Of a stretch of 64,000 nucleotides of DNA, positions 49,031-60,146 are shown in pieces. Source of the DNA: Alligator mississippiensis (Eukaryota; Chordata; Crocodylia; Alligatoridae); contig NC_081826.1 of the NCBI RefSeq assembly GCF_030867095.1, forward strand, positions 38,914,001 to 38,978,000, in the 5' to 3' direction. The position numbers and the translations under genes were made by a program. Within the stretch, counting starts at the first letter, position 1. Each line of letters starts with the position of its first letter. Below the pieces are notes generated by a model that did not search any database, was not told the DNA's origin, and saw only the letters and a program-made list of their open reading frames with translations.

Positions 49031-50454
49031 TGAGGACTGGAAAAGGGCCAACGTGGTCCCCATTTTCAAAAAGGGGAGGAAGGAGGACCCGGGCAACTAT
49101 AGGCCAGTCAGTCTCACCTCCATCCTTGGCAAAGTCTTTGAAAAAATTATCAAGGCTCACATCTGTGAGAGCCCGGCAGGACAAATTATGCTGAGGGGAA
49201 ACCAGCATGGGTTCGTGGCAGGCAGATTGTGCCTGACCAATCTAGTCTCTTTTTATGACCAGGTTACGAAACGTCTGGACACAGGAGGAGGGGTGGATGT
49301 CGTATACTTAGACTTCAGGAAGGCCTTCGATGCGGTATCCCACCCCATACTGGTGAACAAGTTAAGAGGCTGTGACTTGGATGACTACACAGTCCGGTGG
49401 GTGGCGAATTGGCTGGAGGGTCGCACCCAGAGAGTCGTGGTAGATGGGTCAGTTTCGACCTGGAAGGGTGTGGGCAGTGGGGTCCCGCAGGGCTCGGTCC
49501 TTGGACCGATACTCTTTAATATCTTCATCAGCGACTTGGACGAGGGAGTGAAATGTACTCTGTCCAAGTTTGCAGATGACACAAAGCTATGGGGAGATGT
49601 GGACATGCCGGAGGGCAGGGAACAGCTGCAGGCAGACCTGGACAGGTTGGACAAGTGGGCAGAAAACAACAGAATGCAGTTCAACAAGGAGAAATGCAAA
49701 GTGCGGCACCTTGGGAGGAAAAATGTCCAGCATACCTACTGCCTAGGAAATGACCTGCTGGGTGGCATGGAAGCGGAAAGGGATCTTGGAGTCCTAGTAG
49801 ACTCCAAGATGAACATGAATCGGCAGTGTGACGAAGCCATCAAAAAAGCCAATGGCACTTTATCGTGCATCAGCAGATGCATGACAAATAGGTCCAAGGA
49901 GGTGATACTTCCCCTCTATTGGGCACTAGTCAGACTGCAGTTGGAGTACTGCGTGCAATTCTGGGCGCCACACTTCAAGAAGGATGCGGATAACCTGGAG
50001 AGGGTCCAGAGAAGGGTAACTCGTATGGTCAAGGGCCTGCAGACCAAGCTCTACGAGGAGAGACTAGAGAAACTGGACCTTTTCAGCCTCCGCAAGAGAA
50101 GGTTGAGAGGCGACCTTGTGGCTGCCTATAAGTTCATCACGGGGGCACAGAAGGGAATTGGTGAGTATTTATTCACCAAGGCGCCCCCAGGGGTTACAAG
50201 AAACAATGGCCACAAGCTAGCAGAGAGCAGATTTAGATTAGACATTAGGAAGAACTTCACAGTTCGAGTGGCCAAGGTCTGGAACGGGCTCCCAAGGGAG
50301 GTGGTGCTCTCCCCTACCCTGGGGGTCTTCAAGAGGAGGTTAGATGAGTATCTAGCTGGGGTCATCTAGTCCCAGCACTCTTTCCTGCCTATGCAGGGGG
50401 TCGGACTCGATGATCTATTGAGGTCCCTTCCAACCCTAACATCTATGAATCTAT
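49031..50454 (+). mobile_element. Younger CR1, 5' truncated, with an open ORF2 C-terminal half
   Basis: About 1.42 kb is inserted into the older CR1. It carries the last ~445 codons of ORF2 without a stop: DWKRANVVPIFKKGRKED and NYRPVSLTSILGKVFEKII, VYLDFRKAFDAVSH (catalytic Asp), GVPQGSVLGPILFNIFISDL, and KFADDTKLW (FADD catalytic pair), then the C-terminal domain to EYLAGVI. The endonuclease and early RT are missing, so it cannot move itself. The 3' end is GACTCGATGATCTATTGAGG with tail ATCTATGAATCTATGAA. A target duplication GAAGAGCCAC (7-10 bp, the first GAA shared with the tail) flanks it. Confidence 0.93.
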
Positions 50455-50912
50455 GAAGAGCCACGTGCATGATCAGAGGTCAGGGAAGCAGACCCTACGA
50501 TGACAGGCTGAGAGCCCTGGGACTCCTTAGCCTGGAAAAGCGCAGGCTCAGGGGTGATCTGATGGCCACCTATAAGTTTATCAGGGGTGACCACCAGTAT
50601 CTGGGGGAACGTTTGTTCACCAGAGCGCCCCAAGGGATGACGACTAGGTCGAATGGTCATAAACTACTATAAGACCGTTTCAGGCTGGACGTAAGGAAGA
50701 ATTTCTTTACTGTCCAAGCCCCCAAGGTCTGGAACAGCCTGCCACCGGAGGTGGTTCAAGCACCTACATTGAACACCTTCAAGAGCAAACTGGATGCTTA
50801 TCTTGCTGGGATCCTATGACCCCAGCTGACTTCCTCCCCTTTGGGCAGGGGGCTGGACTCGATGATCTTCTGAGGTCCCTTCCAGCCCTAATGTCTGTGA
50901 AATCTATGAAAT
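50455..50912 (+). mobile_element. Older CR1, right part
   Basis: This is the continuation of the copy at 48735-49030 after the younger insertion. It encodes [40 protein letters not shown] and the C terminus. The 3' end is GACTCGATGATCTTCTGAGG, GTCTGTGAAATCTATGAAAT. Confidence 0.9.
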
Positions 50913-53034
50913 CAGGCATACGAAAGAAGATCATGGTTAAATGACAGAAAATTGTATTGGTGACTCACTTTGGTGTCATTTTGGTTGCTGTTGGGGGTTA
51001 CAAAACATTTCTGTACAATATAAACATAGGTGTTAGAATCAGTGTCAGAGAGCTTTTCCAAGCATGAGATCTCACCCTACTGTATATGAACAAACTGTTA
51101 TTGCAAAGAGAAATGTAATGTGTTTGTACTTTGGTTGTGGCATTACAATTCTCACTTTTGTTTTAGAAACTACAGACATTTGTTGGTATATTTTTTATGG
51201 CATGGAATATTTTCCAGATATAGAGGTCAGCTATTGGTGCTACTGATCCTAACTTCATAGACTGAGATCTGCTATGATGGATTTGGATCAGCTCTATAAT
51301 AGCTCATAATTACTGCATGGGTTTGGGCTCTTCAGTATTTTCTATATGTCTATATTAGTTTAAGTCAACAGGTGTCTGGAAAAACAGACTAGAAGGAAAA
51401 AATGGATCATGAAAAGCCATCTCTTAGCAAACACTTAAGATCTGAGATGAGGCAATGCCAGAATTATTAGTTCTGATGATTCTGGGATTCCCTCCAGCTG
51501 ACCTACAAAACTGGTTTGGACCAGGCCTGGAAGAGGCCAGTGAACAAAGAAGGACAGAATAATTCAAGTAGGATTAAAAAGGACCCTCTCAAGAGAGGGG
51601 CAGTTGTTTGGGAAAATCAGATTGTAATACAGGACTTTATTGGGGAGAGTGTGAAGAAGTCAGCCTTGCCTAGGATGGTAAGCTTTCAGGTAAGACAGAC
51701 ATGCATATGAGTACTTATTTTAAAATACTTTCTCAAAATGCTTTTATTTTAAGAAGGCTATCTGATTGGTCATCACAGCCTCCCAAAGTTAAAACTATAG
51801 GCACCCAATCTCGTAGGCCTGCAGGGTGAGGAGGTTGACACAAACAATACTTTAACCAGCACACAGTTAGGAGTGGAAGACAGGAGAAATTCCGTGTTGA
51901 AATAGGTAAAGACACAGGGGATAGCACTTGTGTACTTACAGGGACTGGAAAGGAGACAGATTCAGCCAGATATCTGTCTGATTAATCATGGCACCTATCA
52001 GTTGAGGGTGTTTTTCATGGAATAAAATACTATTTAGGATGAATAGGGGAATCAGAATGAAAGATCAAGAAAGTTAAAAAATTCCAACCTGAGACTCTAA
52101 TACCATAAAATGTTTATAAAGCCAACAGAAGGCCTGTGAAATCCCTCTACACTGCGCTTTATTCTGGCTTGAAGTTTCACTCTCTCTCTCCATGGTTCAT
52201 GATACCCTTTTAGAAGTTTAAAAATGATTTTTTCATGACTAAACTTGTCTTTTTCCATGTAGTAATAATTGATTTGGCCCTGTCTTGAACACAGCTGAAA
52301 TGAACACAACTGTTTTGTTTAACTGCTGATTCAATTTTTATAAAATACCTTCTCGTGCCACAATATCTTTGTTTGTCCCACAGCACCACTGATTGATGTC
52401 AACACAGCTGTGTGGAAAAAAAGGCTTTAATTAGTTAATTCCTGGCTCAGAGACAGCAGGAGAAGCACACACGTATGCATTTTGTACATGGCAAATAGCT
52501 AACAGCTAGCGTTTTTAAAAAATAGCATTTTTTGATGACAGAGTGGTAGATTTTATAATAAACAAATTAGGAAAAGTGCTGGCTATGGGGATTTCTGATG
52601 TCCCACAGTCTTATTCTGCAAGACTGTTCATTTTAATTTGATTCAGGACACAGTTGTCTGATAGTCATTATTACCATCTGACTGTTGGTCTATTGGTCTA
52701 TGTGAAATTAGTTGCTTGACATAACACTGTTCCTAGTGGACATTGTTTGTGCCTCAAAAACCACTGTTGTAGGAATCCCTTAGCAGAAAGGCCAAGAATT
52801 AAGTCTTAAGAGTTTTTTTGGTCTCTTATTGCAGTCAGCGGTAGAGCTTACTTTGCAATGAGCAATCAAGAGCTTTAGCTAAGGAATGGTCTCAGTATAC
52901 AAAGGTGTTACCAACAATGTGGGGAATCCTCAGGTGCTGCCTGTGTTACAGGGCCCTGGAAGAAACAAAGCCCTTTAAATTAAACTCCAGATTAGTGAAC
53001 CTGGGACTTGTTTTTTACAAAAGAAATGAGAGAC

Positions 53035-53110
53035 AATGAGCCTCTGTTAGTCTGAAGTTAGGCAGAAGGCAAGGCAGGCGGCACCTGAAAGACTAACTGG
53101 TTCGGAGAGG
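53035..53110. repeat. GTTAGTCT...AGACTAAC repeat fragment
   Basis: CTCTGTTAGTCTGAAGTTAG, GGCAGGCGGCACCTGAAAGA and CTAACTGGTTC form a short piece of a dispersed reptile repeat with inverted GTTAGTC/GACTAAC ends. The class is not certain. Confidence 0.45.
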
Positions 53111-53392
53111 CACGAGGACTCGAGCAAGTTGCTTTAAGTTTTTAATATTGTGAAGAGATATCAGACTGTAGCCCTTTATTCCTGCCATTCTGAAAAATCC
53201 AGGTGTGATGTACAGAGCTTTCAGCTTATTTTCAACTTCCACCCCCAGACAGTATACATTTCAGCCCGAAGATGTTGAAGAGTAACAGCACACTAGACAG
53301 TCTCAAGCTGCTGTACTGAGGTATAAAAGCAGAGGCAGATCAAGGATTTTGAAAAGGGGTGATGTAGATTGTGTGGTGCACACTTATCTATA

Positions 53393-53465
53393 GGTCCAGT
53401 GGCCTAATGGATAAGGCATCAGTCTCTGGAGCTGGGGATTGTGGGTTCAAGTCCCACTTGAGTCA
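53393..53465 (+). pseudogene. tRNA-Arg-like pseudogene, 73 nt, anticodon loop reads CTG
   Basis: TGGCCTAATGGATAAGGCAT (A box and D arm) and GTGGGTTCAAGTCCCACTTG (B box, T arm) match vertebrate tRNA-Arg-CCG almost base for base as I recall it. The anticodon loop is CTCTGGA, where the Arg gene has CTCCGGA, so the triplet would be CTG. The acceptor stem pairs poorly (GGTCCAG against TTGAGTC, with one mismatch and three G-U pairs) and no T-run terminator follows closely. A dead gene or the head of a tRNA-derived SINE. Confidence 0.75.
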
Positions 53466-53473
53466 AGCATCTC

Positions 53474-53790
53474 CTTTATAAGAGGGAGCTAGACTGTTCT
53501 CAGTGGTGACAGATATCTGAACAAGGAGTAATGTGTCAAGTTGCAATAAGGGAGGTTTAGATTAAATAAAAATTCCTTATTAGGTGGCCAGTAAAACACT
53601 GGAACAGGTTACCCAGAGGGGATGAAGCTTTGGTTGGGATAGGTCCCTCCTGAGGTCCCTTCCGATCTTAACTTTCTTGGATGGGCATCTGGCTGGGGTC
53701 ATCTGACCCCAGCACTCTTTCTTGCCAAGGCAGGGGGTTGGACTTGATAATCTGTTGAGGTCCCTTCCTACCCTAGCATCTATGAATATA
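53474..53790 (+). mobile_element. Two joined CR1 3' fragments
   Basis: The first part (to about 53683) carries GGAGCTAGACTGTTCTCAGT and GGTCCCTTCCGATCTTAAC of one CR1 subfamily. The second starts near GATGGGCATCTGGCTGGGGT and ends GGGGTTGGACTTGATAATCT, CTAGCATCTATGAATATATA of another. It looks like one insertion into or beside another. Confidence 0.8.
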
Positions 53791-54225
53791 TATATAACAC
53801 AACACATTTTTTCCAGTTAAAGAGAAACTAGAAGATTCATTCAGATGCTATGGGCTCAGTGCTGTATTATTCAGTTTAGATCAAAGCAAAAGCAAATATA
53901 ACTACTGGAAGGTATACTAATTTAAGTTTATACATTAAGTTTTAAAAAAAACACAACGAACTGGGCAAAATAGTCCAAAATATAGTTTTATTAGTTCTGT
54001 AGTCATTATAGTTAAATGTGCATCTCTTACTCAGACTCACAAAACAAAAATGTAGCCTTCCTGAGCATCTTGACAGTGCCAACACTTCACTGCCAGTCAT
54101 TTCCATACCATAGTTAGTTACCACACCTGAGTTAAGGTGTTTAGCCAGAATTAAAACCAGTCTGCAGGGCTGTGAAATAGAAGATATACAGCAACACTGC
54201 AGTAGAAAAGATAACTTGATTTATG

Positions 54226-55312
54226 TGTAACCCGGGTGGTACTCCAAAAGTACCCCCTCTCCAATTGAAGGGATCAAAGCAGGTGCACAAGCACTGTGGG
54301 AGGTGTAGGGACTCTCCTCCCCCTATAGAGCAGAGCCAGACCACCACTGGGGACTTAACCATATACCTTTTAATGAGGGAACAATACTGGGAACACAACA
54401 GGCATAATCGGGGTATAGTGACCACCAAAATGCCCCAAGTGGGCAGGATTCAACAAAGTTTAGACACAATCATTGGCAAAAGACAGGGTTAACCAAATAT
54501 AAAACACAAACAGCAGAGCAAACAATACTGGTTGGGGAAATATAAAAAGGCATAAAATACAAAATGTCAAAGGACAAAAAACTATAGGGCCTAGGTACCT
54601 AGAAGGGGAGAAAACACAATGGCCCCTTTTCACTGCCAGAGGAATTTCTCATTCACCCCCAGTCACTAAAGCTGGAACTTGAACTCAGATCTCCCATGTA
54701 GTAGGCAGGAACACTACCACACAGTCACCAGTAGTAGTACTGCTTCAAGCTGCTAGGGGTCTTGGCCTTCCTAGAGCCCCGGCCTCACATGGAGCTGCCT
54801 GGTTTCTGACTGGAAGAGCTGGAAGCTGAGCTGGGAACCCCTCAGGTCACTGCTCAGATCCTCCTGCTGGCCACAGCCTCTTGTAGGGGATCCTAGAGCC
54901 CAGCAGGGAGCCTCTCCTGCTGGCCACATATTGTGCTGCTGAGGGTCCAACTGCTGCCTGCAGGTCCTACTCCTTCAGGTGCTTCTGGGGCAACTGCTCC
55001 TGCCTTGCTGGCCCAGCTCTTTGAAGCTCCTTCCTTGTAGTCCCTCACTAATCTCCCCTGAGTCAGCTGCACTGCCCCTTTTATCCCCCTCCAGGTGACC
55101 CAAGGGGCCAATCAGGAGACACGGAGGGTGAGTTTGTGGGGCCTGATTGGTGAGTAAAGGGAATCCCAAGTCCTCCAATCATCTTTTACCCCTTCAAAAC
55201 CCCTGGGCCAAATCATTACCAGATTGGTGAGGAAAGGGAATCCCGAGTCCTCCAGTCATCTTTTGCCCTTTCAAAACCCCTGGGCTAAGTCACTGCCAGC
55301 TAGCCCGTCACA
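54226..55312 (-). mobile_element. Solo LTR of the same retrovirus family, copy B
   Basis: The LTR is about 1.09 kb with TG...CA ends on the minus strand. It is flanked by identical 4-bp target duplications TATG (54222-54225 and 55313-55316), which shows an independent insertion later reduced to a solo LTR. A 4-bp duplication is typical of ERV1-like integrases. It is similar to copy A along its length, apart from a segment near 54780-54900 that differs in length. Old insertion; no internal genes. Confidence 0.88.
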
Positions 55313-56379
55313 TATGGAACATTGGGTGCATCCAGACGAGCGTGTACATGCCTGTAGCAGTGTTTCAAAGCAGTCTGAGATCTTCAAGAGGCACGTGGTG
55401 ACCAAAAAAATGTTCCCCATGCTGCATATTTGCAGCACAGACTAAATTTGATATTTGAAAAAAAAATGCTGAAAAAAGTGGTGCAGGCACACTCCAGGAG
55501 CATGTTCTGAAGCAATTGGAGACTGGGTCCTCCAAGAAGATGCTCTGCACCTGGCCTGAGCGCCTCTATGCCTGCTCTCTTCCCCTGCTGCCTCAGCATC
55601 TCACCTCAGTGTGCTGGGGCAAATAGGAGTGGGCCAAGGCTGAAGCATGACCTGGATCCAGGCACTGTCCCTGATAAGTAGGAACATGGAGTGGTGGGGC
55701 TGTGGGTTGGGGGGATTTGTGGGTGAGGGGGGAACTGTGTGTGGGGGGACTGTTGGTGTGGGGGAGACTGCTCAGGAGGGGTGGGTACCCCGCTCACCTC
55801 CTGCATGGCACACAGCACCTCCCCCCCTGCACAGCAGCAGCAGCAGCTGTTGGGTGCTCAGGGCCCACTGCTAGCAGAGCCACCCTATGGCATGGCACGG
55901 TCCCAGCCGCCAGACACCCAGCACTGCCTGTACCACATGATGCGGGCCTGGCTTGGCCCAACTTGGGGGCATGAGCTTTAAGGCAGGGTCAGGCCGCTCT
56001 TACTGTCACCTGGGATCTGCACATCAAGCTGAGCCGGGTCCTGCCTCCAAGTGCCAGGCTGGCTTCATGGAGGCAGAACCTGGCTCAGCCCAATGCACAG
56101 CCCCTGCATGTGGTGCTGGAGCCCCAGGTGACAGAAGAGTGGCCCAGTACTGCCCAAAGGTGCACGCCCCTGGCTGGGTGGGCTGGGCCCGTGACATGTG
56201 GCACAGGCGGCGCTGGGTCTCAGGAGACTAGGGCTGCACCTCACCATGGAGGGGCTCTGCCAGCAGCGAGCCCTGCACGTAAGGTTCTCTCTAAGGTGCA
56301 CACATATGCGGCCGCGCCCAACTAAAAGTGGCCACGCACAGCCTTTTCAAGGCCGCACCAGGAGAGGACGGGGCGAGAG

Positions 56380-56815
56380 CCTGGCGTGGGCTCCGCTGGC
56401 TCCAGGGAAGTGCTCCACTCCCCGGCCCTTATGTGGGGGAGCAGAGCACTTCCCTGGAGCCAGCGGAGCCCATGCCAGCCCTCTGCCCCAGCCTCCATCC
56501 CTGCCTTGCCTCACCTTGGGGAGGAGCCGCTGCCTGCCCCAGTGAGGCTCCACTGGCTCCGGGACACTGCTCCACTCCCCTGCATCACCTTGAAGAGCAA
56601 GGAGGGACATGGTGTCAGGGCCGGGGAGTGGAGCACTGTCCCAGAGCTGCAAGAGCCTCACTGGGGCAGGCAGTGGCTCCTCCCCAAGGTGAGGCAAGGC
56701 AGGGGTGGAGGCTGGCGCGGGTGGCTGGCATGGGCTCCAGCAGCTCCAGGGAAGTGCTCCACTCCCCGGCCCTGATGTGCAGGAGTGGAGCACTTCCCCA
56801 GAGCCAGGGAGCCTG
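56380..56815. repeat. Nested inverted-repeat array
   Basis: GGCTCCGCTGGCTCCAGGGA at 56390 is followed by its inverted copy TCCCTGGAGCCAGCGGAGCC at 56451. The motif recurs inverted and direct near 56550-56650 and 56730-56810. A longer inverted pair (CCTCCATCCCTGCCTTGCCT near 56493 and AGGCAAGGCAGGGGTGGAGG near 56692) frames a centre at about 56600. Confidence 0.8.
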
Positions 56816-57122
56816 CGGCAGGCTCCAGCCCCAGCCCTGGCCCCCAGCCCCCGGCTCCAGCCCCTGGCCCCCGGCTCCTGGCCCCAGCCACCAGCCCCCG
56901 GCCCCCAGCTCCAGGCCCTGGCCTCTGGCCCTTGGCCCCAGCCCCTGGCCCCTGGCTCCGAGCCGCTGGCCCCAGGCCCTGGCCCCTGGTCTCAAGCCAC
57001 TGGCCCCCGGCTCCAGCCCCTGGCCCCTGACCCCCAGCTCCTGGCCCCAGCCCCTGGCTCCTGGCTTCCGGCTCAAGCCTCCGGCTCCTGGCCCCAGCCT
57101 CTGGCCCCTGGCCTCAGCCTCC
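56815..57122 (+). repeat. C/G-rich minisatellite (CCCCTGGCCCC type)
   Basis: Roughly 300 bases of irregular repeats built from CAGCCCCTGGCCCC and CCCGGCTCCTGGCCCC-like units, about 6-18 bases each. Translated, it gives meaningless PAPGPSL-like strings. It lies inside the hAT element. Confidence 0.9.
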
Positions 57123-58534
57123 TTCGGTAAGTGTCCCACGCCGGACTGCAGCGGCGCATTCATGGACTGAGGCGGCACGCTCACAAACCACTGCTCCTTA
57201 GAGGGAACATTGCCTGCATGCCCAATATCCACTGCTGCTGCTACTGGGGGGGAGAGGGGGATTGTACTCCATGCAGGGGTGGGCGGGTGGGCAGGGGACC
57301 CACCCCTCCTGAGCAGTCCCCCCACAATCCATCTACAAACCCCACACCCACAAACCACTCCCACAACCCCTCTACCTGCATCCCCAGCCGTAAACCCCAA
57401 ACCACTGCACAAGTCCCATACCCCCCACAAACCTTACCCCCACAAAACCTACACCCCTCCACAACCCCCCCCCCCAAATCTTACACCTTGAGTGCCCAGC
57501 TGGCCAAATGGGATGGAATGGGACCTGCTGGCAGGAGCCATGGCTGAAGGAGCAACTGCCACACTGCAGCCCTGCCCCATGCCCACACTGGCATTTTTTA
57601 TCAGAGAATTTGCAATTTTTAAACAGGGAAACCAGGATCTCTGCTGGTGAGACAAGTTGTGAGACCCAGGAAGAGGACATGCCCAGGGCCAGCACCAGGG
57701 ACCCAGCTGCAGGGCAGACAAGGTGGCCTACCTGGCCAGGAGGACATGCTTTGACCGTTCAAAGTGGGCTACCACAACAAGTACATGTTCTGGGTGATAG
57801 CTGCCCAGATGGCAGGGCTGGGGTACCAGAAGACATGACAGTAGTTCCACCTGAATACCAACTGTGCAACCATGGCCCACTGGCAGCTGGCTCAGAAGTG
57901 CAGGAGGCTCTGCTGCAGTGCCCATACCATAGCCCAGGCAGCCATGTGGTCCCTTTCTGGGTCTGGCAGGTGCGCAGCCATGAGGCTGCATGATGTCACA
58001 AGTGGCAGCAGGTCACAGCCAGGCAGCAGCCCCCATTGCCAGACTGATGCAGTAGGTAGAGGGTGCAGAGGCCACGCTAGGTTAGGGATGCTTCAGCAGT
58101 CCAGCTGGCACAAGGGGATAGTGTCCCCAGATACCAACTGGCCGGGCCTCAGAAGCTCCTGAGGGCAAGTAGCCCTGAGCTGCTCATCAGGGCAGCTTTT
58201 TATATTGCTGGCCCCAATCTCTAGCTCCCTCTGGCCGAATATCAGTGAAAAGTGCTCCGCTGAGGACCCCTGGGCAGGATCAGTTTATCCCAGGTGGCAC
58301 AATTTGCTCCACACCAAAGTGCATGTTCAGGCATGTGTGCGGAGGTCCAAATCTCTGGCACAAATTTGTGCTGCTGCTATCTGAGCTGCCGCAAGTGCAC
58401 ATGCCTGCATGTATGGATGTGCCCATTAAAACCATTAAAAGGAGAGAGGCTCATTAACACCAGGGCTAAGTACAGTACAGACAGTGAAAAAGCTGAAGGC
58501 TGAATCAATTCTATCTTTGTAGGTTTGTCTAAGC

Positions 58535-58661
58535 CAGTGGTTCCCAAACTTTTCCTCAGCATGGGCCCTCACTCCCAACCCACAGCCCCCCGCCCCACGA
58601 CCCCATTGGCTGTTGTTGTGACCCCCATTTGGGGTCATGACCCACAATTTGGGAACCACTG
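58535..58661. mobile_element. Complete small hAT MITE, 127 bp
   Basis: The ends CAGTGGTTCCCAAACTTTT and, inverted, CAGTGGTTCCCAAATTGTGG share a perfect 14-bp start. The 8-bp flanks GTCTAAGC and ATCTAAGC differ at one base. The inside (GACCCCCATTTGGGG) is a further small palindrome. This is the same kind of end as many vertebrate hAT (Charlie-like) MITEs. Confidence 0.88.
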
Positions 58662-59179
58662 ATCTAAGCAGTGAATAGACATTCACTGTTGATCCCAAAA
58701 TACAGTACAACCACCTGTCTGCAGTGGCCCAGGCCAGAAGCTGGGTGGTGCTAGAGCATGCCTCCCTGCTCTTCTGGATCAGACATCTTAAAACTGGAGA
58801 AGTTCAGTAAGCCAATTAATTTAACCTAAACCAGCTCAGTCTGATGTTAAATCCAGGTTTATTGTAAACTGGTTTCAGCCATTTTGAAAGCGGTTTTATG
58901 TGCACTGAATTTCTGTTGTGTTACAGATTCAAACCAGTTTCTGATCACTTATACTGGTGTATGTGTAACTTTTGTCCCTAGCCCTGTGGAGTAAAGAGAG
59001 ATTTTCAGGAATCAGGCACTATGATGAGTCATGAGGTCATTTGACCACAGCCCCACAACATTGCCTGAATAGAAATGCTGCTGCCTCTCCAAAGCAGTTA
59101 CTTTTAAAGTCTGGTTGGAGCAGGAATCAGAGGGGTGCACCTACAGCACTGCATCCCTCCGCCCCTGATCTGCCCCTGC

Positions 59180-59330
59180 AAGCAAGCATCAGCCCCACTA
59201 TATGGATGGGGAAAACTGCAGCCCGGAGCAGTGATGTGACTTGCCCAGAGCAACAAGTCAGCAAAAGGCCCAGGAAAGGACACTGTCCACCCACCAGGGT
59301 GCTGGGCCTGAGATTGGTTATTGCTCACAG
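59180..59330 (+). repeat. MIR-like SINE fragment
   Basis: GGATGGGGAAAACTGCAGCC, CGGAGCAGTGATGTGACTTG, CCCAGAGCAACAAGTCAGCA follows the order of a MIR/L2-type repeat (gaggcccggagaggtgaagtgacttgcccagggtcac). Confidence 0.6.
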
Positions 59331-59964
59331 GTAATGTATTTGGCCACAAGGTATTGTCAGGGCAGCCATGAAAGTGGCACTTCTCAGCCTTTTCAGATTC
59401 CAGGCCCCTCAGAAAATGACAGTTCTTCTTTCACTTAGCTTGTGACTACAGGAGCGTAAGGGAGCACTGCCTACTGCAGGGCCTTGGCCAAGCCACGCAC
59501 AGCAGGGCCGGGCACTTCTAGGGCTAGGGGGTCCTGGTGGAAATCTCTGGGTTTAGCTCTTGGATCTTGCTTGGTCACCTCACAGGGCTGCAGCTGCCCT
59601 GCTCCGCAGCCCGTGGGAGGGTCTACAGGTACCTCCTGCTGAGAATCGCTGCTCAGCCTCTTGCGGGCTAACATCACGCATAGGGACCTGAAGTCCCAGA
59701 CTAAAGACTCTGGGATGGAGGATACTCTCATCCTAGCCCCAAGACCTCCGTGTTTTGGCCTGCACGGAGGACGCCTGCTACGGATTTGGGAGTATCTGAG
59801 GTCGCAGGGTGATAGGTCTGGGATGGAGGATACTCGTGGGCTGTAGCGTCATACGCGGTGTTTAGAATGACCAAGTTCTGCCTGCTCAGTCAACGCGGTT
59901 TTTGGAGCCATTGTGTTCTGCTCAATGACTTGGAACTGATTTGGCTAATTTGCCTTTGAACACA

Positions 59965-60003
59965 AAGGGAGAGAGAGAGAGTGTGTGCTTGGAACACACA
60001 CAC

Positions 60004-60039
<36 letters not shown>

Positions 60040-60049
60040 TGTGCTTGGA

Positions 60050-60115
<66 letters not shown>

Positions 60116-60146
60116 GTGTGTGTGCGTGCGCGCGCGCGCGCGCGTA
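59965..60146 (+). repeat. GA microsatellite with CA/TG links, ending in a GTGC/GC tract
   Basis: Three purine (GA)n runs are separated by two copies of GTGTGCTTGGAACACACACA. The run ends at 60113-60145 with alternating purine-pyrimidine GTGTGTGTGCGTGCGCGCGC. It lies about 280 bases upstream of the likely COX6C transcription start. Long frames here on both strands are artefacts of the repeats. Confidence 0.95.

Larger units (their letters stand above)
56280..57212. mobile_element. hAT-type element carrying hairpins and a minisatellite
   Basis: The left end TAAGGTTCTCTCTAAGG and the inverted right end CAATGTTCCCTCTAAGG are 17-bp terminal inverted repeats with three or four differences. The 8-bp flanks CCTGCACG (56272-56279) and CCTGCATG (57213-57220) match at seven. 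The interior is GC-rich: an inverted-repeat block at 56380-56815 and a C-rich minisatellite at 56815-57122. Long reading frames on both strands here reflect base composition, not genes. Confidence 0.75.
55323..58430. mobile_element. Possible large TIR element containing nested repeats
   Basis: The left end TGGGTGCATCCAGACGAGCG and the inverted right end TGGGCACATCCATACATGCA align as imperfect inverted repeats about 3.1 kb apart. A related left end is at 61677 (GTGTCCAGACGAGTGCAAAT). The interior is GC-rich and includes the hAT element at 56280-57212. The limits rest on end similarity only. Confidence 0.4.

Noticed and set aside
45634-55312. A single provirus bounded by the two LTRs
   Set aside because: Copy B has its own matching TATG flanks, the outer flanks do not match each other, and the sequence between holds CR1 copies and no retroviral genes.
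56328-57430. Long open frames of 270-280 codons on both strands
   Set aside because: They come from the GC-rich minisatellite and hairpin repeats inside a hAT element; the translations are Pro/Ala/Gly-rich with no domain, and both strands are open at once.
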